Assembly (NCBI GenBank): GCA_964521425.1
Contig: CAZFRO010000010.1
Location: 19,797 to 83,796, forward strand
Source: Joyebacterum sp964521425
GTDB lineage: Bacteria; Joyebacterota; Joyebacteria; Joyebacterales; Joyebacteraceae
Direction of reading: 5' to 3'
Length of the DNA: 64,000 nt
A program made the translations under genes and the position numbers. The notes under the pieces were generated by a model. The model did not search any database. It saw only the letters and a list, made by a program, of their open reading frames with translations, and was not told the DNA's origin. Below, piece by piece: positions 1-9,348 of the stretch; position 1 is the first letter of the stretch, and the number at the start of each line of letters is the position of its first letter.

Positions 1-1375
1 CGTATGCGTTGTTGCCCTGTCCCGGCACGTGGGTCACACCGTCAAGCGTAACAGGATCGAACGGACTCCCGCTCGCGAAGATGGCGCGTCCCTTGGACCA
101 GGTGTAGGCCTCTTCTGCCGTGCACTCCGACTTCGATGTAGGATTCGAGAGCGAGAAGACGATCGGCCGCTCGTTCAGCTCGGACATGGCCTCAATGACT
201 CCCTTGGTGAACGTCCCGGGCTGGCCGGAGACACCAATGATCCCGGTCGGCTTGATGGCTTTCACCGCAGCCAGGAGGTCCGGGAGCGGCTCGTGATCGT
301 GCGCGTATGGAAGCTTGTGCGGCGCCAGATCCGTCCGGCTCTTGACGACGAGCCCCTTCGAATCCAAGTGCCAGCACCTGAGCCTCGCCTCTTCCTCGGA
401 CAGACCCTCCGCCATCATGGCCGCCGTGATGAGGTTCGCGATCCCGATGCCGGCCTCGCCTGCTCCGAGGAAGACGAACTTCTGGTCCTTGAGCGTCCCG
501 CCGCTCAATCTGAGGGACGAGTAAACGCCCGAGAGTGCGACCGACGCCGTTCCCTGGATGTCATCGTTGAACGAGCCGACCTTGTCCCGGTACTCGTCGA
601 GAATCCTGAACGCATTGTTCGTCCCGAAATCCTCGAACTGGATCAGCGTGTGCGGGAACACCTCCTTAGCGGCTTGGACGAACTCCGCGAAGAAGCTGTC
701 GAACTCCTCGCCGCGCACTCTGGGCTCACGGAGTCCGATGTAGAGAGGATCGTCAATGAGGCTCTGGTTGTTCGTTCCAACGTCGAGCGTGATAGGGAGG
801 CACTGCGACGGGTGGACGCCGGCGCACGCCGTGTAGAGCGAGAGCTTCCCGACCGGTATCCCCATCCCGTCCGCTCCAAGATCACCGAGCCCGAGGATTC
901 TCTCGCTATCGGTCACGACGACCATACGAACATCCACGTACGGCCAGTTCTGAAGGGTCTCCGCGATATGGCCGCGATGCTTGAGCGAGACGAACATGCC
1001 GCGGGCGCGTCGGAAGATGTGCCCGTACTCCTGACAGGCCTTCCCGACCGTCGGCGTGTAGATGATCGGCATCATCTCCTCTATGTTCTCGAGGATGACG
1101 CGGTAGAAGAGAGTCTCGTTTCTGTCCTGAAGCGAGAGCATGTGGATGTAGCGTCCGAGGTCGCTGTCCTTCCTGTGGAAGTTCTCCATCACGCGCCCGG
1201 CCTGCTCATCGATTGTGGCGACGTGCGGAGGAAGAAGCCCCTTGAGTCCCAGGAACTCCCTCTCCTCATCCGAGAACGCTGTCCCCTTATTGAGACCCGC
1301 ATTCCCCAGAAGCTCAACCCCCGTTGGGATCGAAGTCCTGCTCATCCGCGTGAGCCTGCGTCGTGGTAGTGTCAC
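1..1375 (-). CDS. NAD-type malic enzyme (partial, C-terminus beyond window)
   Basis: Oxidatively decarboxylates malate to pyruvate in the cytoplasm. The reverse-strand translation shows the large (about 540-600 residue) malic enzyme family: GVELLGNAGLNKGTAF near the N-terminus, IYTPTVGKACQEYG, FEDFGTNNAF, FNDDIQGTASVALSG, the Rossmann motif FLGAGEAGIG and LSNPTSKSE. About 458 codons are present and the last part lies outside the window. I chose the GTG at 1375 because AGGAGGG (1384-1390) lies 9 nt upstream; an in-frame ATG at 1345 is the alternative but has no such site. Together with the PEP carboxykinase at 40-41.7 kb it points to C4/C3 interconversion. The family call is secure; cofactor preference (NAD versus NADP) is from overall resemblance only. 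Confidence 0.93.
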   Translation of the reverse strand, partial: MTLPRRRLTRMSRTSIPTGVELLGNAGLNKGTAFSDEEREFLGLKGLLPPHVATIDEQAGRVMENFHRKDSDLGRYIHMLSLQDRNETLFYRVILENIEEMMPIIYTPTVGKACQEYGHIFRRARGMFVSLKHRGHIAETLQNWPYVDVRMVVVTDSERILGLGDLGADGMGIPVGKLSLYTACAGVHPSQCLPITLDVGTNNQSLIDDPLYIGLREPRVRGEEFDSFFAEFVQAAKEVFPHTLIQFEDFGTNNAFRILDEYRDKVGSFNDDIQGTASVALSGVYSSLRLSGGTLKDQKFVFLGAGEAGIGIANLITAAMMAEGLSEEEARLRCWHLDSKGLVVKSRTDLAPHKLPYAHDHEPLPDLLAAVKAIKPTGIIGVSGQPGTFTKGVIEAMSELNERPIVFSLSNPTSKSECTAEEAYTWSKGRAIFASGSPFDPVTLDGVTHVPGQGNNAY

Positions 1376-1909
1376 TTCGCGCACCCTCCTGTGTTCGAAC
1401 GTGTGTGTCTTCTGGTCGACTGCCTGTGACAACCCGACAATGCTAACACCTCCCGAGGCCGGAGGTGAACAGTCATTTGGTCCCGCCGCCCGCACTCGCG
1501 CATTGGCGCGCGCGTCCCCAGCTGCTATATTGTCTAATTGTACCAATCTTGGGGCGTCTTGCAGCCAGCAGAGCGGACTGCAGCACAGCAGAAAGTCGGA
1601 GGCCTGAGTGGCCTTTCGCCCCAACCAAACTGATTAACATAGCACCTTGCATCAGGTGCCTGCGGAGCAGGACGTGTTTGGCGTGTCCAAGCGGCGTCGT
1701 GTTCTGTGGTACTTCGGGTCGGAGCCGCTAATCGCGGCGGTCCTGCCGGTTGAATCTCGTGCCTTGAGACCAAGGCGCGGGGTACTCCAGTGCCATGTGG
1801 AGGTGATTCGACGACAGAACTCACGGAGAGGGAGGAGACTTCATCGGTAGCTGGCTGTCCATCCGGAGATCGTGGAGACAGCACTTGATCCAAAACTGGA
1901 GGAGAAGGA
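1376..1909. other. Divergent intergenic region (534 bp)
   Basis: Lies between the malic enzyme gene (minus) and the cytochrome-barrel gene (plus), so it must carry both promoters. A 7-bp inverted repeat, CACCTCC (1447-1453) and GGAGGTG (1461-1467), falls in the malic enzyme leader and could form a small hairpin in its mRNA. AT-rich DNA around 1525-1548 is the best place for a minus-strand promoter. No convincing gene was seen. Confidence 0.4.
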
Positions 1910-3223
1910 ATGAAGGCAATGCATCGCTTGGTCATCGTGGGCTTGGTGCTGGCGATCCTGCTCACCGCGCTCGCTACGACCGCCTCGGCGACATCGCAGT
2001 GGTCGCGCAAGTACGGTCTATCCTGCACCACCTGCCACTCCGCATTCCCGCGGCTGAACCACTACGGCCAGAGGTTCATGCGGAACGGCTACCAGCTCCC
2101 GGACGACGCGGAAGCTGATGGAGACACAGCGGGCAAGAAGGAACTCAATGATATTACGTTCATCGGCAAGCTCCAGGATCTGTTCGGAGTACGTTTGAGC
2201 GTCAGTCCTGTAGCGCTCAAGACGAATGCGCTTGTGGATGCTGACACCGGAGAGGTGAAGGACCAGCTGACCCTCGGCAATGCCGACTGGGCACAGTTCT
2301 TTGTGGCGGGAAGTATCGCGAAGAACATCTCGATCTTCATTGAGATGGCGTTCGACGATGAGCACTACCACTACAGCTGGTACAAGCTCGGGTTCCACAA
2401 CCTGGGCGGGACATCACTCGCCAACGTCATCGTCGGCAATGTCCCCACGAGGGACTACGGCGCCTACCCGAACCGGCTCCGGATAATGGGACCGGTCAAG
2501 GGCGACGTCTTCGGGATCAAATCGTCACAGGGAATCAACTCCGACAACCTCGACGAGGCGCCTCTGAACAGCAGTGGTTCGCGTCCCGGAATTCAATACT
2601 ACGGCTATCAGGGACCGGTCCTTGTCTGGGGTGGTGTTGCTCCCGGAGACAACGGCGCGACATCGGATCTCGGTCGGGATCTGAACGACAAGCTCCACTA
2701 CTGGGGAGGCGCAAGGCTCGAGGTGACGGAGGACATGGATCTCCCGATAGAGGGTAGCGCCATCTCCGCCTGGTACTACCAGGGAACCGACACGGCATCC
2801 GCACCGATCGAGGAGGCTCGGAGCGTGTTCGGTCCGGTCTCGAATGAGTACATGCGGATGTCCGTTGAGACCGAGGTCAGGTCGGGTGACTTCGAGGTAA
2901 TGGCTGCGTATGTCATGGGCAAGGATGACAACTGGAATCTCACCGTTGACGACCCACTTGCGATCGAATTCAGCGGCATCTCGGTTGTCGGTGGCTACAT
3001 GCAGCATCTGTCCAGCGGTCACCTGCTCTACTACGCCCTCCAGTACGATGACGTATCATCGGATGACGTGGCAAGCCTCGAGAAGACGTACGTGACGCCA
3101 TCGATCTCGTTCTTCCCCAGGGAGAACGTCAGGGTCGGGTTCTACGGCAGGCTCGATATGAGTGACGTCGAGGATGATGAGAAGGCGAATCAGTACACCC
3201 TGAACATCCGGACCATGTTCTAA
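1910..3223 (+). CDS. Monoheme c-type cytochrome fused to outer-membrane beta-barrel (Cyc2-like architecture)
   Basis: 437 residues. Residues 1-27 form a signal peptide ending ASA. A single c-heme site, CTTCH, is at 39-43 inside WSRKYGLSCTTCHSAFPRLN, followed by GQRFMRNGYQLP. The remaining about 370 residues are rich in alternating aromatic and polar strands and end in Phe (IRTMF), the classic C-terminal signal of outer-membrane barrels. A short N-terminal cytochrome on a porin-like barrel is the layout of Cyc2, which passes electrons across the outer membrane in Fe(II) oxidisers; related fusions of unknown role exist elsewhere. The start has GGAGGAGAAGGA directly upstream. The cytochrome gene that follows 12 nt later is a plausible periplasmic electron acceptor. 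Architecture is seen; the iron role is inference. Confidence 0.72.
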   Translation: MKAMHRLVIVGLVLAILLTALATTASATSQWSRKYGLSCTTCHSAFPRLNHYGQRFMRNGYQLPDDAEADGDTAGKKELNDITFIGKLQDLFGVRLSVSPVALKTNALVDADTGEVKDQLTLGNADWAQFFVAGSIAKNISIFIEMAFDDEHYHYSWYKLGFHNLGGTSLANVIVGNVPTRDYGAYPNRLRIMGPVKGDVFGIKSSQGINSDNLDEAPLNSSGSRPGIQYYGYQGPVLVWGGVAPGDNGATSDLGRDLNDKLHYWGGARLEVTEDMDLPIEGSAISAWYYQGTDTASAPIEEARSVFGPVSNEYMRMSVETEVRSGDFEVMAAYVMGKDDNWNLTVDDPLAIEFSGISVVGGYMQHLSSGHLLYYALQYDDVSSDDVASLEKTYVTPSISFFPRENVRVGFYGRLDMSDVEDDEKANQYTLNIRTMF

Positions 3224-3235
3224 AGGATGGCAGCT

Positions 3236-3709
3236 ATGACGAGACACATTCATATTCTGCTCGTTCTCGCGATCGCGTTCCTGGCCCTCCCCCCCGCCTC
3301 AGCGCTGGGGGGAGAGACGGAGCTACCCGTAGGTCAGGGTATATTCGTCGGGAGCAAGTGCACGAGCTGCCACACGGTCGTGGCGGCGGGAATAGGCGGC
3401 GAGCAGGATGAGGCGAAGCAGGAAGACGACGGCTGGGGGGATGAGGAAGATAAGAGTGGTCCCCCCGATCTGTCGAGTATCGGCCTGACACGGACGGCCG
3501 AGTGGCTTGATCTCTACCTGCAGAAGAAGGAGACGATCGAAGGCCGCAAGCACATGAAGCGATTCAAGGGCAAGCTGGAGGAACGGACCGCCCTGATCGA
3601 CTGGCTCCTGACCCTGAAGGCGCCCGGCGACTCGCCAGGAGGTCAGTCCCTGGCTGATACTCCAGGCGCTGAACCCCCGCTGGGCGCTGAAGGGCAGGAG
3701 GCTGAGTAG
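3236..3709 (+). CDS. Periplasmic monoheme cytochrome c
   Basis: 157 residues from ATG 3236. A signal peptide (about 1-24, ending ASA) precedes GQGIFVGSKCTSCH, a class-I cytochrome c heme site at 42-46. KHMKRFKGK (Met107) is the likely distal axial ligand. Between them is an acidic insert (about 55-75) and the tail is Pro/Gly/Glu-rich. An ATG at 3227 sits against the AAAGG site, so ATG 3236, about 9 nt downstream of it, is the better start. The gene begins 12 nt after the cytochrome-barrel gene and is surely co-transcribed; it probably shuttles electrons between that outer-membrane protein and inner-membrane partners. Confidence 0.82.
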   Translation: MTRHIHILLVLAIAFLALPPASALGGETELPVGQGIFVGSKCTSCHTVVAAGIGGEQDEAKQEDDGWGDEEDKSGPPDLSSIGLTRTAEWLDLYLQKKETIEGRKHMKRFKGKLEERTALIDWLLTLKAPGDSPGGQSLADTPGAEPPLGAEGQEAE

Positions 3710-3799
3710 GAGCCGTGGTTGTCACGGTTCCAGTCACGAGCGGGTGGGCGTTCCTCCCTACGTCTGCATGCGTGCCTGCCCGCTCGTCTTATCAGTCCC

Positions 3800-4192
3800 T
3801 CAGCAGATAGCCGGCTTCCCGCTCTTCTTGAGCGACGATCTTGCGAGAATGAACAGAGCAACCAGGACCACATCAATGGCCACGTGCACCCACCAGAAGA
3901 CGTCCAGCGATCCAAGCTGGAAGTACGAGCCCACCTGAGCTGCGATGCCGAGCGCGAATCTCATCAGCGCGATATTGATGATGAGCATGTGCTTCTCGGG
4001 CTCCTTCGACGCGAAGTAGAAGAGCACACCGAGACATATCATCACGGCGCCGAAGGCGTGCACGTAGGGAATGAACCCGGGCAGATACTCCACGCCGAAG
4101 AAATGCGCTATTCGCGGAGATCCGAAAAGAGCGGGGATCCCGCGGAAGACGACCTCGACGACGGCCGCGAGGAGAAGAGTGAATCGAGCCAC
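3800..4192 (-). CDS. Small four-helix integral membrane protein
   Basis: 130 residues starting at GTG 4192, which has AAGGAGG about 6 nt upstream; longer frames to 4264 lack a site and run into the preceding gene. Hydrophobic segments near residues 3-18, 41-60, 68-90 and 100-120 predict four membrane helices with a basic C-terminal tail (RSSLKKSGK). No family recognised. It begins 34 nt after the radical SAM gene on the same strand and is the last gene of the lipid operon, so it may take part in membrane lipid modification or transport. Confidence 0.6.
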   Translation of the reverse strand: MARFTLLLAAVVEVVFRGIPALFGSPRIAHFFGVEYLPGFIPYVHAFGAVMICLGVLFYFASKEPEKHMLIINIALMRFALGIAAQVGSYFQLGSLDVFWWVHVAIDVVLVALFILARSSLKKSGKPAIC

Positions 4193-4226
4193 AACTGCCT
4201 CCTTCCTGCGCTTTGGAGTTCGCACG

Positions 4227-5639
4227 CTAGCTTCGCTGCTCGGCCTCCGTGCGCACTGAGTCACTGAGCATTCCCGAGGTCTTCATCGGGTACACCCGCT
4301 GCTCCGCGTGGTCCTTCTGGAAGACCGAGAGGCTGAAGAAGACGTAGGACAGAACCGCGGAATGGAACAACCACGCGAACGGGTTTCCGGCACGCCTGTA
4401 GCCTGAGACGAGCCTCCACCATCTTCTGAGCAACTTCCCCTTTGAGTAGAACTCCCTGTTGATTCGCTGAAACGCCTCGAACACCTGCTCGGGCGTTACC
4501 CGCTTCGGCATGATGGTCAGATGGTCACCCTCGTAGTGAGAGATGTCGTCGTCAATGATCCTCCCCTCTTCCTGCGCCAGCTTGTGAAACGGTGTTCCGG
4601 GAATGGGGATCGCGATGGAAAGGAGAATGACGCCCGGATCGATCTCGTCGAGCTGCGAAGGCAGGCCCTGGTAGTACTCGGGCGTGTCTTCATCGAGCCC
4701 GAGCATGAGTCCTGTGAACGTCATGATCCCGTGACGCCTGAGCTTGGTGAAGAGCTCCTCGTACTCCTCCACCCGATTCTGCTTCTTGTGCACCGACAAC
4801 AGGCTCGGCTCACTCAGCGATTCGAGCCCTATGAATGCCATGGTGCAGTTCGCCTTTGCGAGAAGATCCACGAACTCGTCGTCATGGAGGCAGTCGAAAC
4901 TGAACTGCGTCCCGAGCGCCCACAGCTTGAGTTTCGCGATCTCCCTCAGAAGCTCCTTGGCGTACTCGATATCGCCGCCGAGATTGTTGTCATAGAGCAT
5001 CGCGATCTTCCGCTTGTGAAACGGAAGCCGGGACGTCGCCGTCAGATCGTGGATCACATCCTTGATCGGCCGGGTGCGGAAGGGTGCGCGCTGGATCGTC
5101 AGCTGACAGAAGCTGCAGTCGTAGGGACACCCCCGCGTCGCCTCGGTCACGACGGGAACACCGAACTCGCGCTCCGCAAGGTCGTACCGTGGCGGGGGGA
5201 TGTCATCAAGAGGTGGAGCGAACGGCGCATCGTAGCGTTCCTTCAACTCACCGGCCACCATGTCCTCAACAACACGCCCCCAGATGCGCTCGGCCTCGCC
5301 GACGACCACGCAATCGACGTGAGGCGCCACCTCTTCAGGAAAGGTCGTTGTGTACTTGCCGCCGGCGATCACGGTCTTGCCCTTCTCGCGGAACCTGGCG
5401 GCAACGTCATACGCGTGCGGCGCGCAGAAGTCCATGAAGCTCAAAGCGATGAAGTCCGCGTCCGTCTCGTAGTTGACCGGACGCACCATCTCATGAAGAA
5501 GCTCCAACTCGACGATCGGCGGCGTCAGCCCCGCAACGATCATACCGGACAATGGCGGCGCCGGGGAGCGCGCGAAGTACTCCTCGTGATCGCCAAGGTT
5601 CTGGAACAGAACAATGATCTGTAGCTTTGGTTTCTTCAC
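4227..5639 (-). CDS. B12-binding-domain radical SAM enzyme
   Basis: 470 residues from GTG 5639, preceded by AGGGAGGGGAG. Residues 1-150 resemble a cobalamin-binding Rossmann domain (SGMIVAGLTPPIVEL, FIALSFMDFCAPHAYDVA, TVIAGGKYTTTFPEE, VVVGEAER). The radical SAM cluster site CPYDCSFC is at 171-178, followed by the conserved GLESLSEPSLLSVHKKQN region and LMLGLDEDTP. Members of this superfamily include methylases and cyclases acting on unactivated carbon, several of them in lipid and hopanoid tailoring. Position near the end of the lipid operon (16 nt after the SDR gene) suggests it modifies that operon's product. The substrate cannot be read from the sequence. Confidence 0.85.
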   Translation of the reverse strand: MKKPKLQIIVLFQNLGDHEEYFARSPAPPLSGMIVAGLTPPIVELELLHEMVRPVNYETDADFIALSFMDFCAPHAYDVAARFREKGKTVIAGGKYTTTFPEEVAPHVDCVVVGEAERIWGRVVEDMVAGELKERYDAPFAPPLDDIPPPRYDLAEREFGVPVVTEATRGCPYDCSFCQLTIQRAPFRTRPIKDVIHDLTATSRLPFHKRKIAMLYDNNLGGDIEYAKELLREIAKLKLWALGTQFSFDCLHDDEFVDLLAKANCTMAFIGLESLSEPSLLSVHKKQNRVEEYEELFTKLRRHGIMTFTGLMLGLDEDTPEYYQGLPSQLDEIDPGVILLSIAIPIPGTPFHKLAQEEGRIIDDDISHYEGDHLTIMPKRVTPEQVFEAFQRINREFYSKGKLLRRWWRLVSGYRRAGNPFAWLFHSAVLSYVFFSLSVFQKDHAEQRVYPMKTSGMLSDSVRTEAEQRS

Positions 5640-5655
5640 GATGCGACTCCCCTCC

Positions 5656-6486
5656 CTAGGACTCCTCCGGGTCGCGCCGCGGCTCGTCGGGATCACGGAG
5701 TTCGCTTGCCATTCCACGCAGCACTCGCTCAACGGCCGCGGGTACCACTCCACGAAGAGCACTCAGGACTTTCCCGCGGCTCGTCATGATGAGATCGCGA
5801 CGCCCGCGCTCGATCGCGTGCACGATCGCTTCAGCGACCTTGTCGACCGGGGCATACTGGGCGGAAGGACGTCTGCCTCCCCCTACCATGACCTCGCGAT
5901 CGAACAGCTCGGTCTCAGTGTATCCCGGATAGACGATCATGACGCGGATTCCGCTCTCGGCGAGTTCGCTGCGGAGGCTCTGGCTCGCGGCGATGAGGGC
6001 TGACTTGCTGGCCGAGTATGCCCCAAGGAAGGGAATGCCGTAGAGCCCTGCCACCGATGTGATGTTCACTATGAGCCCACTGTCCTGCCTTCTCATGAAC
6101 GGGAGGACCTCGAGCATGCACTGAACGGCTCCGAAGAAGTTCACGGACATAACGGAGTGGAAATCCTCGGGCAGCGTGAGTCGCGTCTCTCCATACACGC
6201 TGATGCCGGCGTTATTGATGAGAATGTCGACGCTCCCCAGCCGCTCAACTGTTCCGCCGATGAGTCTCGACACATCGGCTGCATTCGTGACGTCACACGG
6301 GACTGCAACCGGCGGAGCCATGTCCGGGAACTGCGCGGCGATATCGTGAGCCAGCTCCTCGAGCTTGTCACGGCGACGCGCCGCGATGGTGAGTACGGCC
6401 CCCTTGCTCGCAAGAGACACCGCGAGTGCGCGACCTATTCCGGACGATGCTCCGGTGACGATGATGCGCTTCCCGCTAATGCGCAT
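5656..6486 (-). CDS. Short-chain dehydrogenase/reductase (possible 3-ketosphinganine-type reductase)
   Basis: 276 residues, usual classical SDR length. The cofactor site TGASSGIG is at 11-18, NNAG at 91-94, and the catalytic set is Ser144, Tyr157 and Lys161 (YSASK). AARRRDKL after strand 2 favours NADPH. The start overlaps the end of the acyl-CoA ligase gene by 11 nt, so translation is coupled. In an operon headed by an alpha-oxoamine synthase, reduction of a 3-keto long-chain base is the natural guess, as done by KDSR/Tsc10 in eukaryotes, but SDRs are too diverse to prove it. The C-terminus is Arg/Glu/Asp-rich. Confidence 0.88.
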   Translation of the reverse strand: MRISGKRIIVTGASSGIGRALAVSLASKGAVLTIAARRRDKLEELAHDIAAQFPDMAPPVAVPCDVTNAADVSRLIGGTVERLGSVDILINNAGISVYGETRLTLPEDFHSVMSVNFFGAVQCMLEVLPFMRRQDSGLIVNITSVAGLYGIPFLGAYSASKSALIAASQSLRSELAESGIRVMIVYPGYTETELFDREVMVGGGRRPSAQYAPVDKVAEAIVHAIERGRRDLIMTSRGKVLSALRGVVPAAVERVLRGMASELRDPDEPRRDPEES

Positions 6487-8263
6487 GTTCCCCCTCCAGC
6501 TCCTCGTACAGGAGTTCGATACGATCTCTGTAGATGTCGACTACTCTTCCCCGGCGCACCTTCATTGTCGGTGTGAGCATGCCGTTCTCCTGGCTGAACT
6601 GCTCCGGAAGAAGTGCGAACTTCGTCACCCGCTCATAGGATGCGGAGTGCTCGTTCGCCCGCGCAACTTCGCCGTTCAGGAGAACCCTCACGGCATAGTG
6701 CTCGAGGAGCGACTCGTACGAACTCCAGGTGACGTCGTGCTCGCCGGCGTAGCGCTCGACCTCTTCCCTGTCCGGCACAATGAGAGCGACGAGGGTCTTT
6801 CTGTTATCTCCGAGAACGATCGCCTGGGAGACATACGGGCTTCTCGCTATCCTCTCCTCCACCGGCGCCGGGGCGATGTTCTTGCCGTATGAAGTGACGA
6901 TGAGTTCCTTAGTCCTGCCCGTCACGACGAGATTGCCGTCATCGTCGAGCTCACCGAGGTCTCCCGTGTGAAGCCAACCATCGCTATCGAGCACCAGGGC
7001 CGTCTCGTCCGGTTTGTTCAGGTATCCATTCATGACGTTCGGCCCTCGGACCACGATCTCGCCGTCATCCGTGATCCCGACCTCCACACCGTTGAGTGGT
7101 TTTCCGACGGTCCCAAGTCTGTAGTCCTCGAGGCAGCCGCACGAGACGACGGGCGAAGCCTCGGTCAGCCCATACCCTTCAACTACACCGAAACCAAGAA
7201 CACGCAGGGTCTTCGCGATCTGCCTGTCGAGGGGCGCCCCTCCCGACACGATGAGGCGGATCCTCCCACCGGCGATCTTGCGGAAGCGAGAGGCAATCAG
7301 GGCATCGTACACGAGAGTGCGGACGCGAAGCCACGCGGGGACTTTTTCCCCTCGATAGAGACGATTCGCGCGTTCGTTCAGCACGGCGATCGCTCTTAAG
7401 ACTATGCGTTGCTCCAGGGCGGACCCGTGCTCGATCTTGGCCCTGGCTGTGGCGTATGCCTTCTCGAGAACGCGAGGGACAGCAATGAGCACCGTCGGGC
7501 GAACGGATGCCAGGTCCCGGACGATCGTTGCGCGCGACTCGGCGTAGGCGATGGCTGCTCCCGCGAGCAGAAACGAGTAGTGCCCGCAGGTTCGCTCGAG
7601 CATGTGAGCCAGCGGGAGGTAAGAGAGGATCGAGTCTCCGTGGGATATCCCATGCCTCTCGTTGAGCGCGCGTGCGTTCGATACGATGTTGCCGTGCGTC
7701 AGGATGACGCCCTTCGGTTCACCGGTGGTCCCCGATGTGTAGACGATCGTGGCAGTGTCGTCGGCCTCCACGTCTGGCCAGCTGTCGCCGGCCCCGGCCG
7801 GACCGCCCGTGGGCTCCGCTTCCGTACGGCCAAAACGGATGCCCCAATCGTCGAGGTGGATCACCTCCTCAAGACCCGCACACTCGCTTCGGATGCTGCC
7901 GATCCCGGCGAAGAGGTCGGGATCACCGACAAAGAGCATCCGCATACCTGAATCGTTGATGATGTACTTCATCTGGTCCGCGTGAAGGGTCTGGTAGATG
8001 GGGACGACGATCCCGCCGAGAGCCAGAACTGCGAGGTCCGCCACGATCCACTGGGGACGATTCGGTGACAGGATACCGACTGCATCTCCCTTCCTGAGTC
8101 CGAAAGCAACAAGCCTCTTCGCCGCTGAGTGAATGGCTCGCGCAAGACCGGCATAGGTGATGGGGACGTGATGATCCCCATCCCAGTACAAGAGCGCCGG
8201 CCGAGTCGCGTGCGCGGTGGCGGCGGCGAGGACAGCTCCGTGTATTGTCGCTCCGCTACTCAA
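6476..8263 (-). CDS. Long-chain acyl-CoA synthetase (AMP-forming)
   Basis: 595 residues. The P-loop YTSGTTGEPKG is at 175-185, followed by GYGLTEASPV, the adenylation signature DGWLHTGDLG and ELIVTSYGKNIAPAPVE, as in the FadD15-like long-chain family. It activates fatty acids with ATP and CoA. The TTG start (8261-8263) overlaps the TAG of the previous gene within TTGAGTAG, showing tight coupling. It could supply the acyl-CoA used by the oxoamine synthase or by a later N-acylation step. Family call is secure; chain-length preference is not visible. Confidence 0.93.
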   Translation of the reverse strand: MSSGATIHGAVLAAATAHATRPALLYWDGDHHVPITYAGLARAIHSAAKRLVAFGLRKGDAVGILSPNRPQWIVADLAVLALGGIVVPIYQTLHADQMKYIINDSGMRMLFVGDPDLFAGIGSIRSECAGLEEVIHLDDWGIRFGRTEAEPTGGPAGAGDSWPDVEADDTATIVYTSGTTGEPKGVILTHGNIVSNARALNERHGISHGDSILSYLPLAHMLERTCGHYSFLLAGAAIAYAESRATIVRDLASVRPTVLIAVPRVLEKAYATARAKIEHGSALEQRIVLRAIAVLNERANRLYRGEKVPAWLRVRTLVYDALIASRFRKIAGGRIRLIVSGGAPLDRQIAKTLRVLGFGVVEGYGLTEASPVVSCGCLEDYRLGTVGKPLNGVEVGITDDGEIVVRGPNVMNGYLNKPDETALVLDSDGWLHTGDLGELDDDGNLVVTGRTKELIVTSYGKNIAPAPVEERIARSPYVSQAIVLGDNRKTLVALIVPDREEVERYAGEHDVTWSSYESLLEHYAVRVLLNGEVARANEHSASYERVTKFALLPEQFSQENGMLTPTMKVRRGRVVDIYRDRIELLYEELEGEHAH

Positions 8264-9314
8264 GGCCCCAGGACCCTCCCGTCTTTCTGAACTCGCTCAG
8301 ATAGTGTGCAAGGTCCCCGTCTGAGGTATCCAGCAGATTGCGCAGAGAGGACATGTCGATGTCGAGGCGGCGCCCCGACGGCAGAGCGAGCGTGACGGCG
8401 GCGCGCTCCTGGACCGTTCCGATGCGGATGGGTGTAGGTTCAAGGTCACCTGATTTCTCTGATAATGCTCCGGCTTCGGTTGCAGGCACCGTGAAGATGA
8501 GCTCGAACTCTCCATGTGGCCCGGCGAGCATCATCCAGTAGGGCGTGTCGGTCCGGTCGCACAGGGCGAGCACGTCCTCAGACAGGATCGCGGGCCAGTC
8601 GCAATCGACCTCGAAGCCGTGACCGTTCAGACGCATCAGCTGATCGAGGGTCGTCAGAACGCCGTCGCTCGTATCCATGGCCGCCGTCGCGTGGCCCCTG
8701 AGAGCCTTGCCCGCCGCGAGCCTCGCTGATGGGCGGTAGGCAGTTTCCGGGAAGTACTCGTCGGGAAGCCCACTCAGTCTCACTAACCCAAGTGCGTTCC
8801 CGGCGCCTGCCGGTCCGGTCACGAAGACCGCGTCCCCCGGCTGGGTACCCCGACGCGTGAGCATGGTATTCTTCGGTACGATCCCAATCGAGCAACCGGT
8901 GAGCGAGACCTCGGGCGTCAGGTTCGAATCCCCACCAAGAATGAAGACACCGAGCGACCGGCAGGCATCCTCCATTCCTCGCCCCGCACTCTCGGCGAAG
9001 CCGGAGTCTTTCCCCGGCGGAGCGGATACGGACACGACCATGCCGAGCGGGTCCGCACCCACAGCGGCCAGATCGCTCAACGACGCCATCACACTCACCC
9101 AGCCCATTGTGTAGGGTTCCTGATAGAGCCCCGTGAGTATCTCCTCGGCAACAGTGTCGATCGTTATCGCGAGGAGGTTCCCGGGATCCCCGGGAAGCTC
9201 GATGAGTTCCGCGTCGGACTCGTGGGGAGCGTTCACCTGCCCGGGTGCTCGTGAGAAGGCCTTCACCCACGCGTCTATCGCTACGTTCTCGAGGATGTCG
9301 TCCATTCGATTCAT
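8256..9314 (-). CDS. PurM/ThiL-superfamily ATP-dependent kinase-like protein
   Basis: 352 residues with the AIR-synthase/thiamine-monophosphate-kinase fold: HESDAELIELPGDPGNLLAITIDTVAEEI, then MGWVSVMASLSDLAAVGADPLG, FILGGDSNLTPEVSLTGCSIG and the C-terminal half MDTSDGVLTTLDQL. These match the ThiL layout (N-terminal ATP-binding half, Gly-rich C-terminal half). No other thiamine gene is nearby and the operon is lipid-like, so it may phosphorylate something other than thiamine phosphate. A second ATG at codon 4 is an equally possible start. It lies 34 nt after the lipid kinase gene. Confidence 0.75.
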   Translation of the reverse strand: MNRMDDILENVAIDAWVKAFSRAPGQVNAPHESDAELIELPGDPGNLLAITIDTVAEEILTGLYQEPYTMGWVSVMASLSDLAAVGADPLGMVVSVSAPPGKDSGFAESAGRGMEDACRSLGVFILGGDSNLTPEVSLTGCSIGIVPKNTMLTRRGTQPGDAVFVTGPAGAGNALGLVRLSGLPDEYFPETAYRPSARLAAGKALRGHATAAMDTSDGVLTTLDQLMRLNGHGFEVDCDWPAILSEDVLALCDRTDTPYWMMLAGPHGEFELIFTVPATEAGALSEKSGDLEPTPIRIGTVQERAAVTLALPSGRRLDIDMSSLRNLLDTSDGDLAHYLSEFRKTGGSWGLE

Positions 9315-9348
9315 CGGCAGCTTCCCATCCTCTCATCGCACGTCCACG

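Noticed and set aside
29..1369. Long plus-strand open frame (446 codons) over the malic enzyme region
   Set aside because: It is an antisense shadow caused by high GC; the minus strand encodes a clear malic enzyme with conserved motifs and a ribosome site.
4521..5624. Long plus-strand open frame opposite the radical SAM gene
   Set aside because: Low-complexity Arg/Leu-rich translation with no domain; the opposite strand has the radical SAM cluster motif.
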